Source: CBDDCQ01 sp965226285 (lineage in GTDB: Bacteria; Bacteroidota; Bacteroidia; Flavobacteriales; Ichthyobacteriaceae). Taken from it: 64,000 nt of DNA. Both the position numbers and the translations under genes were made by a program. Position 1 is the first letter of the stretch. Every line of letters begins with the position of its first letter. Below, one piece after another: positions 17,168 through 23,861 of the stretch. The notes under the pieces are model-generated. The model saw nothing but the letters and a program-made list of their open reading frames with translations, was not told where the DNA came from and did not search any database. The DNA lies in the NCBI GenBank assembly GCA_965226285.1, contig CBDDCQ010000006.1, forward strand, positions 1 to 64,000. Direction: 5' to 3'.

Positions 17168-18097
17168 TTATTTTAATAATTTTCTATTGTTGTGCTTAAT
17201 TCTCTTTTGAGATTTTTTAGCAATATCAATTAATTTTAATTTATTTGGTGCTTTGAGTTTTAATTTTTCTTCAAACTCTTCTAAATTTCCTGCATCTTTC
17301 GCAGCCGCTGCCATAATAATATCAATCAAATCGTCAATCCGTTCTACCCCTATAATCATACCTCCCGTTATATTTGCAACCCATGAAAAAAAATCAGGAT
17401 GTCCAAGACGAGATACCCTTTCTGAAAAATCTCCTACATCTACATCTTTTAATTTTTGTAATTGTTCATCTCCATAACGACCACCACAAAAAACACTATT
17501 GACGACAATTTTATCGTTAAACATTTTTTTTGTTAAATCAAAATAACTATATTGATTCGGGCATTTTTCTGGCTCATGCGGTTGAGCATCACCAAACAAA
17601 ACAACTGAACGGTTACCAATCTCTCGCCAATTCAAGTTTACTATATCGTTAAAAGCATCCTCTACAGCTTCGTCTGCATCTCCTCCATATCCCGTAGGAG
17701 TAACCTCTATAAAATTTTGTAATTCTTGAATATCTTTTGTTAATTTACAAACTTTTGCAACATAAGGATCTCCGCTTCCATGATCTAAATAAAAAATAAT
17801 TCCAATTTTTAAATTTTTAATCATGGGAAAAAGACCTTTACATAAATCTTTAAATTTATCTTTTAGTAATTGATGATATTCCGTCATGGAAGTTGTTAAA
17901 TCTCCAACCAAAACCAAATCTAAGCCTTGATTTTTTTCATGGATTTCTTGTTGCGTAGATTTTGATTCTTTCATTGCTTTAGCTACGGCACTTTTTTTAC
18001 TCAAATCCAGAGGTTGTATTTTCTTTTTTGGGGTTACTTTTGCAAGTCCTCTTGACTTTTTAATTGCTGGTAAATTTAATTTTTTCTTATCGCTCAT
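17168..18097 (-). CDS. Von Willebrand factor A domain protein
   Basis: 309 residues. A basic N-terminal tail (about 1-57) is followed by a VWA domain. The metal-binding MIDAS motif is Asp66-x-Thr68-x-Ser70 (VLVGDLTTSM), with a later Thr in PTGYGGDADEA and Asp in VVLFGDAQPHE. The domain ends near DLIDIIMAAAAKDAG; a basic tail (KKSQKRIKHNNRK) follows. There is no signal peptide, so it is cytoplasmic. VWA proteins often act as metal-dependent adaptors that assemble complexes with ATPases or chaperones. The gene begins 11 bases after the J-domain gene and precedes the NYN gene by 24 bases, so the three are surely co-expressed. Confidence 0.85.
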   Translation of the reverse strand: MSDKKKLNLPAIKKSRGLAKVTPKKKIQPLDLSKKSAVAKAMKESKSTQQEIHEKNQGLDLVLVGDLTTSMTEYHQLLKDKFKDLCKGLFPMIKNLKIGIIFYLDHGSGDPYVAKVCKLTKDIQELQNFIEVTPTGYGGDADEAVEDAFNDIVNLNWREIGNRSVVLFGDAQPHEPEKCPNQYSYFDLTKKMFNDKIVVNSVFCGGRYGDEQLQKLKDVDVGDFSERVSRLGHPDFFSWVANITGGMIIGVERIDDLIDIIMAAAAKDAGNLEEFEEKLKLKAPNKLKLIDIAKKSQKRIKHNNRKLLK

Positions 18098-18108
18098 AAT
18101 TTTCCTTT

Positions 18109-19494
18109 TTACTTTTGTTTTCTTTTCTCATCGTAATTTCTTTTCTTGTTTTCATTTGACAAAATTTCGTATGATTTGTTAATTTGTATCATTTTTTCAT
18201 TAAATTCTTTTTTCTCTTTTTCACCTTTTGCTTTATCGGGATGATACTTTTTTGCTAAATTTTTATATGCTTTTTTTATTTCTTCTTGAGTAGCATTTTC
18301 GTCAACTTCTAAAATTTCATAATAATTAACTTCGTAATCCTCTTCTGTTTCTTCTGTATTTTCTTCTTGTTCTTCTCCCCAGTTATTCAAAATTTCTAGT
18401 AATAATTCATAATTTTTACAAGTTGCTAAACCAAAAATAATATTTCTGTAAGCCGATGAAAATTCCCATGCTTTTTTAGATTTTTCTGCTTCCAAAAAAT
18501 AGTCATCAATTTTATCAAGCCAATCTTTTACTGTGTCTGTCAATCTGCTATTTTCCGCATGCTCTTTTATTTGTTCCATTTGCACTTTTAATTCTTTAAA
18601 AGATTGATCAATTTCATTTAAAGGAGTTGCAAAACCTGAAAAAGTACCTTTACAATATTTTTCTTGCAGTTCGTCAAATTCTTTTGCTTTATCTTCTGCT
18701 AATTTTTTTGCCTGTCTAATCGCTTCTTGAACAACAATTTTTGCATCTTTTCCTTCTTCGCTTTTATCAAATTTTACTGCATCTGCTGTATTTTTTATTT
18801 CTTCTATGTCTGCTAATTTTCTATCGTATTCATCTATTTTTTCTTTTAATTTCTGTTCTATTTCTGCTCTTTTTTCTTCAAATTTTTTTTCTTTTTCTTT
18901 TATTTCTTCATCTATCTTTTCTGCTCTTTCAAAAGTTTTTTTAGACTTTCTTTCTTTTTGGTTAATGATTTTTTTTCTTTCTTTTAATTCTGCTTCTAAA
19001 TCTTTTAACTCTTTTTCTTTAGATTGAATTTCTGTATTCTTTTTTTCAAATTTTTCTTTTGTTTTTTCTGCTTCCTGAACATCCTTTTTTGCTTTTCTCT
19101 CTCTTATTTTAATATCTTCTCTCTCCCTATTTAAACCTTTATCTTCTTGTCTTATTCTTGACTCTTCAATTTTAACTGTAGATTTTCTTGCTTCAATATT
19201 AATTTCTTGTTTTCTTATTTCTTTTGTTCTTTCTTCTAAAGAATTTTCTTTTTCTTTTAAATCGTCCTCTTTTTGTAAAAGAATATTTTCTTTTTTCTTA
19301 TTTTCTAAAACTAAATTTTTTAATTCTTCATTTTGAGAAATAATTTTTTTATTTATTTCTGTGTTTTCTGCAGCAATTTTTAAATGACTACTTTGAAGTT
19401 GTGTAGTAGTGTCTATTTTTTCATCTAAAACTTGTTTTCTACTTTTACCACCAAAACCCAATTTATTCAGAAATGTCTTTTTTTCTTTTTTCAT
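18109..19494 (-). CDS. Long coiled-coil protein with C-terminal J domain
   Basis: 461 residues. Residues about 30-270 are an almost unbroken, highly charged coiled coil rich in K and E. A mixed helical region follows (270-370), then an acidic linker (EEQEENTEETEEDYE) and a J domain at 389-461 with the HPD motif at 418-420 (AKKYHPDKAKG). The J domain should recruit and stimulate a DnaK-type Hsp70; the coiled coil may dimerise or act as a scaffold. There is no signal peptide. It is the first gene of a four-gene operon and is preceded by copy C of the repeated promoter module and by a 13-codon leader frame whose TGA overlaps its ATG. It is not a standard DnaJ, because it lacks the G/F and zinc-finger regions. 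Confidence 0.85.
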   Translation of the reverse strand: MKKEKKTFLNKLGFGGKSRKQVLDEKIDTTTQLQSSHLKIAAENTEINKKIISQNEELKNLVLENKKKENILLQKEDDLKEKENSLEERTKEIRKQEINIEARKSTVKIEESRIRQEDKGLNREREDIKIRERKAKKDVQEAEKTKEKFEKKNTEIQSKEKELKDLEAELKERKKIINQKERKSKKTFERAEKIDEEIKEKEKKFEEKRAEIEQKLKEKIDEYDRKLADIEEIKNTADAVKFDKSEEGKDAKIVVQEAIRQAKKLAEDKAKEFDELQEKYCKGTFSGFATPLNEIDQSFKELKVQMEQIKEHAENSRLTDTVKDWLDKIDDYFLEAEKSKKAWEFSSAYRNIIFGLATCKNYELLLEILNNWGEEQEENTEETEEDYEVNYYEILEVDENATQEEIKKAYKNLAKKYHPDKAKGEKEKKEFNEKMIQINKSYEILSNENKKRNYDEKRKQK

Positions 19495-19532
19495 CTAATT
19501 TCATTAAGTTTTTTGATAATACTATGTTTCAT
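19491..19532 (-). other. 13-codon leader frame overlapping the J-domain gene start
   Basis: On the minus strand ATG at 19532 reads MKHSIIKKLNEIR and stops at a TGA that overlaps the ATG of the J-domain gene (ATGA). The ATG and the bases before it match the start region of the barrel gene in copy B. It may therefore be a relic start codon carried with the copied promoter, and it may couple translation of the operon. Confidence 0.5.
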
Positions 19533-19654
19533 ATATTTACAAAAATTTAAAATTAAAATAACCTTGCAAAACAAAAAAAATATTTATGCAAGTTTTTTGC
19601 TAAAAATTTTTAAATTATTTTAAGCACAAAAAACCGCTCACAAATAAATGACAG
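19527..19654 (-). repeat. Terminator/promoter module, copy C
   Basis: It matches copy B from the ATG region (TTTCATATATTTACAAAAAT) through ATGCAAGTTTTTTGCTAAAA to CCGCTCACAAATAAATG. The second hairpin arm is decayed (ACAGTTGCTT where copy B has GCAGCGGTTTT), so the terminator is probably weak here and hdc transcripts could read through into the operon. Confidence 0.75.
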
Positions 19655-19707
19655 TTGCTTCACATTTTATCATATAAATCTAATCGTACACAGTTCAATA
19701 ATATTTT

Positions 19708-20826
19708 TCAATTAATCTTAGAATCTAAATCATTTATAAGGGTATCTATATGCTTATAGGTAACTCCTGGCATACAGATAATATGACTATATTTTCCTTC
19801 ACTTGCTAATTGCCATTTTTTGCAAAGATGATTAGGCAAGCGGTCAAAAACTACTGTTATAGCATTCTTATTTCTCCAAGGGTTATATCCGAATTTATTT
19901 AATTTGTCTTCACAGTAATGAGCTACTTTCAAACTTTCATCTATACGTTTTTTTAAACCTTCTATTCCTAATTGTGCTAATCTGTATCCTAAGAACAAAG
20001 GTGAATGACCATTTCGTGACCCTGTAATAGTAGTATCAAAACTGCCAATATACTCTATGGAGTGAGCAATGCGGTTTCTGTAATTCTTTTTCACAATTAC
20101 AATTCCACAAGGGATAGGAGCACCTAAGAATTTATGCCCACTAATAGCAATACTATCTGCTCCATCTTTAAAATCAAAATAAGGTCTTTCATCTAAAAGA
20201 TTGGCGTAGGCTCCTACCAGAGCACCATCTACATGTATATAACTGGAAAGAATAGGTATACTTTTAAGTACTATTCTTATTTTTTTTACATCGTCTTTTC
20301 CCTCGGTCATAGTTGTTCCTAAATTTGCTAAGATAATAGCTGGTTGAGTTCGGTATAATTTAAGCGTTTTTTCTAAATCGGAATAATCTATTTCTCCATT
20401 GGATTGTGCTTTGATAACTACACTTGTCATACCTAATAGATGTACATTCTTTTGTACACTATAATGAGTAGCTTCTGAATAATAAACCATTCCATTTGGG
20501 TACATTTCTCTAGCTACATAAAGCCCATATAGATTTCCTTCAGAGCCACCATTGGTGATATACCCCCAGTAGTTGTGTTCTGGTGCCCTAAGTAATTTTG
20601 CAAAGAATCGTATGATTTGTCTTTCAATATCTTTAGTATGTATCGAAGAAGTACTGTCTCCAAAGGGGTCTCCTATATTATTAAGATGATATTTCATAAA
20701 GTCAGATAGTTCGGTGTAGTCAAAATCCTTAGATATAGGATACCCTAAACAAGTATAACTTCCATTTTCTGTTCTATCAAGTAAATCTTTTAAATCTAAT
20801 TCTATAGATGAATCTATGTTTATCAT
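19708..20826 (-). CDS. hdc: Histidine decarboxylase, PLP-dependent
   Basis: 372 residues, close to the 378-387 of Gram-negative PLP histidine decarboxylases. Characteristic stretches are NYWGYITNGGSEGNLYGLY (82-103 region), the PLP-phosphate contact region around EATHYS, Asp200 in IHVDGALVG, and the PLP lysine Lys232 in SGHKFLGAPIPCG. The enzyme makes histamine and CO2 from histidine in the cytoplasm. No histidine/histamine antiporter gene is adjacent. Such enzymes are known from marine bacteria of fish spoilage and from siderophore clusters, and neither context is visible here. A broader group II amino-acid decarboxylase is the alternative, but the NGG-EGN signature favours histidine. Confidence 0.82.
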   Translation of the reverse strand: MINIDSSIELDLKDLLDRTENGSYTCLGYPISKDFDYTELSDFMKYHLNNIGDPFGDSTSSIHTKDIERQIIRFFAKLLRAPEHNYWGYITNGGSEGNLYGLYVAREMYPNGMVYYSEATHYSVQKNVHLLGMTSVVIKAQSNGEIDYSDLEKTLKLYRTQPAIILANLGTTMTEGKDDVKKIRIVLKSIPILSSYIHVDGALVGAYANLLDERPYFDFKDGADSIAISGHKFLGAPIPCGIVIVKKNYRNRIAHSIEYIGSFDTTITGSRNGHSPLFLGYRLAQLGIEGLKKRIDESLKVAHYCEDKLNKFGYNPWRNKNAITVVFDRLPNHLCKKWQLASEGKYSHIICMPGVTYKHIDTLINDLDSKIN

Positions 20827-20877
20827 TAAAAAAGAAAAATAAAATTATTTTTGCAGTAAATTTATACTTTTTTAATT

Positions 20878-22242
20878 TTAATGAAATAGATACTGTACAA
20901 TATTTTCTACTTTAGATACTAATATAATTTGGATATGATAATTAGATGGATTAATATCAGAGTATTTAGATACAAAAACCGTTTTAAAGCCTAATTTTTG
21001 AGCTTCAGATATACGTTGTTCTACTTTGTTTATATTGCGTATCTCCCCAGATAACCCTACTTCGGCAGCAAAACAATATTTATTAGAAATAGCTATATCA
21101 CTATTAGAAGATAAAATAGCAGTAACGACAGCCAAGTCTATAGCAGGATCATCTACTTTTATACCTCCTGTAATATTTAAAAATACATCCTTTACGGCAA
21201 GTTTGAACCCTGCTCTTTTTTCCAATACTGCCAGTATCATATTTAGTCTTTTAAGATCATATCCTATACAAGACCTTTGAGGTGTTCCATATACAGCAGT
21301 ACTTACAAGTGCTTGTACTTCAATCATAATGGGACGCATTCCTTCGAGCGTAGCAGCAATACTGCTTCCACTTAGGTTTTCGTCTTTCTTTGATATGAGC
21401 ATTTTAGAAGGGTTCGTTACTTCCTTTAGTCCTATAGATTGCATTTGGTAAATTCCCAATTCATCAATAGAGCCAAACCGGTTTTTATGAGCCCTTAATA
21501 TTCGGTAAATGTGATTTCTATCTCCCTCGAATTGAAGGACTACATCTACCATGTGTTCTAATACCTTGGGACCTGCCAAATGCCCATCTTTGGTAATGTG
21601 TCCGATAAGTAGAACAGGTATGCCCGTTTCTTTGGTATAACGCAAAAATTCTGCAGTACATTCTTTGATTTGTGAAATACTACCCGGAGAAGATTCTATA
21701 TAAGCACTCTGCATAGTTTGGATAGAATCTATAATAAGGAGTTGAGGTTGGATATTTTTGATTTGTATAAAAATATTTTCGGTATGAGTTTCTGTAAGTA
21801 TATAGCAGTGATTGGCATTTTTACAGATTCTGTCGGCTCTCATCTTAATTTGATTCATACTCTCTTCTCCTGATACATAAAGTATTTTTGTATTTTTCAT
21901 AGAAAGAGCTAGCTGAAGGGTAAGCGTAGATTTTCCTATTCCGGGATCCCCTCCAAGTAATATGAGTGAACCAGAGACAATACCTCCTCCCAAAACTCTA
22001 TTGAGCTCATTACTAGCAGATACGATTCTTTGCTCTTGCGTAGTTTGTATTTGAGATATAGGTATGGCAGTTATATTTTGTTTTTTATTTGGAGCATTTT
22101 TCCATTGTTTCTTTTCAATACTCTTTTGAATGATCTCTTCTACCAGTGTATTCCAACTGTGGCAAGCACTACATTTGCCTAGCCATTTAGTATGTTCAGC
22201 ACCACAATTTCTACAAAAAAAAGCCGTTTTTATTTTTGCCAT
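20878..22242 (-). CDS. radA: DNA repair protein RadA
   Basis: 454 residues, the usual length. An N-terminal zinc finger uses Cys10, Cys13, Cys24 and Cys27. The RecA-like ATPase core has Walker A GDPGIGKST (98-106) and the Walker B strand QLLIIDSIQT. The RadA-specific KNRFG motif is at 253-257. The C-terminal Lon-protease-like domain is present but serves as a scaffold. RadA promotes branch migration and the processing of recombination intermediates, and in transformable species it works with DprA and RecA; dprA is also in this window. It starts three bases after kdsA, in a trmH-like/kdsA/radA operon. Confidence 0.97.
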   Translation of the reverse strand: MAKIKTAFFCRNCGAEHTKWLGKCSACHSWNTLVEEIIQKSIEKKQWKNAPNKKQNITAIPISQIQTTQEQRIVSASNELNRVLGGGIVSGSLILLGGDPGIGKSTLTLQLALSMKNTKILYVSGEESMNQIKMRADRICKNANHCYILTETHTENIFIQIKNIQPQLLIIDSIQTMQSAYIESSPGSISQIKECTAEFLRYTKETGIPVLLIGHITKDGHLAGPKVLEHMVDVVLQFEGDRNHIYRILRAHKNRFGSIDELGIYQMQSIGLKEVTNPSKMLISKKDENLSGSSIAATLEGMRPIMIEVQALVSTAVYGTPQRSCIGYDLKRLNMILAVLEKRAGFKLAVKDVFLNITGGIKVDDPAIDLAVVTAILSSNSDIAISNKYCFAAEVGLSGEIRNINKVEQRISEAQKLGFKTVFVSKYSDINPSNYHIQIILVSKVENIVQYLFH

Positions 22243-22245
22243 TGC

Positions 22246-23064
22246 TCATCGAGAAGATTTAACTACTTGCCTGATGCTCACTAACTTTTTGAGTAAGTCT
22301 TCTAGTTTATCTAATTTTAGCATACTGGCACCATCGGATTTAGCTTGTGCTGGATCAAAATGGGTTTCTATAAAAATACCATCTATTCCTGCAGCAATGC
22401 CAGCTTTAGATATAGTTTCTATCATTTGAGGTTGTCCTCCAGTTACACCACCAGACTGGTTAGGTTGCTGTAAGGAGTGAGTTACATCTAATATAGCAGG
22501 AGCAAATTCTTTAATGGTAGGAATACCTCTAAAATCTACTATCAAGTCTTGATATCCAAACATCGTTCCTCTGTCAGTTACTCCAAAATCAGAATTTCCA
22601 CAATCTATAACTTTTTGTACTGCATGTTTCATAGCACTGGCACTCATAAATTGACCTTTTTTTAGATTTACGGCTTTACCTGTACGTGCAGCTGCCACTA
22701 TTAAATCGGTTTGACGTACTAAAAAGGCAGGTATTTGTAATACATCAACATAGTGGGAGGTCATTTGCACGTCTTGCTTGGTATGTACATCTGTGATGGT
22801 AGGCAGGTCAAACGTTATAGAAACTTTTTTTAATATTTGAAGTGCCTTTTCATCTCCTATACCCGTAAAACTATCTATTCTAGAACGGTTCGCTTTTTTA
22901 AAAGAACCTTTAAATATATAAGGAATTTTCAAATCATCGGTTATGCGTACTACCTCTTCTGCAATTTGCAATGCCATAGTTTCATTTTCTATAACGCAAG
23001 GACCTGCCAATAAAAAGAAATTATCACTTTCTTTATATTTAATGTTTTTAATATTTTGAATCAT
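22246..23064 (-). CDS. kdsA: 3-deoxy-8-phosphooctulonate synthase
   Basis: 272 residues. KdsA condenses arabinose-5-phosphate with phosphoenolpyruvate to give KDO-8-phosphate for the lipopolysaccharide core. Family motifs are FLLAGPCVIENE at the start, YIFKGSFKKANRSRIDSF, PTITDVHTKQDV, LQIPAFLVRQTDL and AVNLKKGQFMSASAMKHA, then the GIFIETHFDPAQAKSDGA end. The downstream phosphatase of the pathway, KdsC, is encoded elsewhere in the window (58628-59152). It lies 6 bases after the SpoU methyltransferase gene and 3 bases before radA. Confidence 0.97.
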   Translation of the reverse strand: MIQNIKNIKYKESDNFFLLAGPCVIENETMALQIAEEVVRITDDLKIPYIFKGSFKKANRSRIDSFTGIGDEKALQILKKVSITFDLPTITDVHTKQDVQMTSHYVDVLQIPAFLVRQTDLIVAAARTGKAVNLKKGQFMSASAMKHAVQKVIDCGNSDFGVTDRGTMFGYQDLIVDFRGIPTIKEFAPAILDVTHSLQQPNQSGGVTGGQPQMIETISKAGIAAGIDGIFIETHFDPAQAKSDGASMLKLDKLEDLLKKLVSIRQVVKSSR

Positions 23065-23070
23065 AACCTT

Positions 23071-23817
23071 CTAACTTCGTTTAAATTCAGACAATATTAC
23101 AGCACTTGCAATACCTACATTTAAACTTTCTATCACTCCATCTTTTCCAAAATTAGGTATGGATATTTTATGCTGTATAGATTTTTTTACTTCCGATCTA
23201 ATACCATTTGCTTCATTTCCCATTACGATAATTCCTTTGTTGGGTAGAGATTTTTTATAGATATTTTCACCCTTCAAGAAAGTACCAAATATAGGTAAAT
23301 TTTGTTTCGATAAAAATGTTTCTAAGTTTACATAATATACCCTTACTCTACTTATAGAACCCATAGTAGCTTGTACTACTTTAGGATTATATATTTCTAC
23401 AGTATTTTCAGAACATATTATCTTTTGTATTCCAAACCAATCTGCTGTACGAATGATAGTTCCCAAATTACCAGGATCCCTTACCTCATCTAATGCAAGA
23501 ATTAACTCATTTTTAATTTGTAAATCTTTATATAGTGGTATCTTAAATATAGCTAGTACTTCAGAAGGTTCTTTCAGAGTACTTATTTGTTTCATTTGTA
23601 TTTTAGATGCATATATTATTTTATCTGAAAACTTTTTTAAAATATCTCGAGTAATGAAATGACTATTTTGCATGATTATCAGTCTGTATAATTCTATTTT
23701 GCTTTGCAGTAAATCATTTACAATCTTTTCACCTTCGGATAGAAATAAACTATGGGTTATTCTATTCTTTTTTAGGTGAAGCGATTTGATAAATTTCAAA
23801 TCTTTTTGCATCATCAT
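23071..23817 (-). CDS. SpoU/TrmH family RNA 2'-O-methyltransferase
   Basis: The three SpoU motifs are present: ALDEVRDPGNLGTIIRTADW, GIIVMGNEANGI and ESLNVGIASAVILSEF at the C-terminus. These form the trefoil knot that binds SAM. An N-terminal domain of about 100 residues (LFLSEGEKIVNDLLQ) resembles the RNA-binding region of TrmH/RlmB relatives. The start is placed at the ATG at 23817; an in-frame ATG at 23835 lies upstream of the transcription start predicted from the -7 element at 23840-23833. The exact rRNA or tRNA target cannot be told. It is the first gene of the operon with kdsA and radA, and divergent from tamL. Confidence 0.88.
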   Translation of the reverse strand: MMMQKDLKFIKSLHLKKNRITHSLFLSEGEKIVNDLLQSKIELYRLIIMQNSHFITRDILKKFSDKIIYASKIQMKQISTLKEPSEVLAIFKIPLYKDLQIKNELILALDEVRDPGNLGTIIRTADWFGIQKIICSENTVEIYNPKVVQATMGSISRVRVYYVNLETFLSKQNLPIFGTFLKGENIYKKSLPNKGIIVMGNEANGIRSEVKKSIQHKISIPNFGKDGVIESLNVGIASAVILSEFKRS

Positions 23818-23832
23818 ATTTTGTATTTTTGG

Positions 23833-23840
23833 CAAAGATA
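23833..23840 (-). promoter_or_regulatory. -7 element (TATCTTTG) of the SpoU methyltransferase operon
   Basis: Exact TAnnTTTG match on the minus strand, about 16 bases before the ATG at 23817. It helps to decide the start of that gene. Confidence 0.55.
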
Positions 23841-23861
23841 AAATATTCTTAACAAAGTGAC

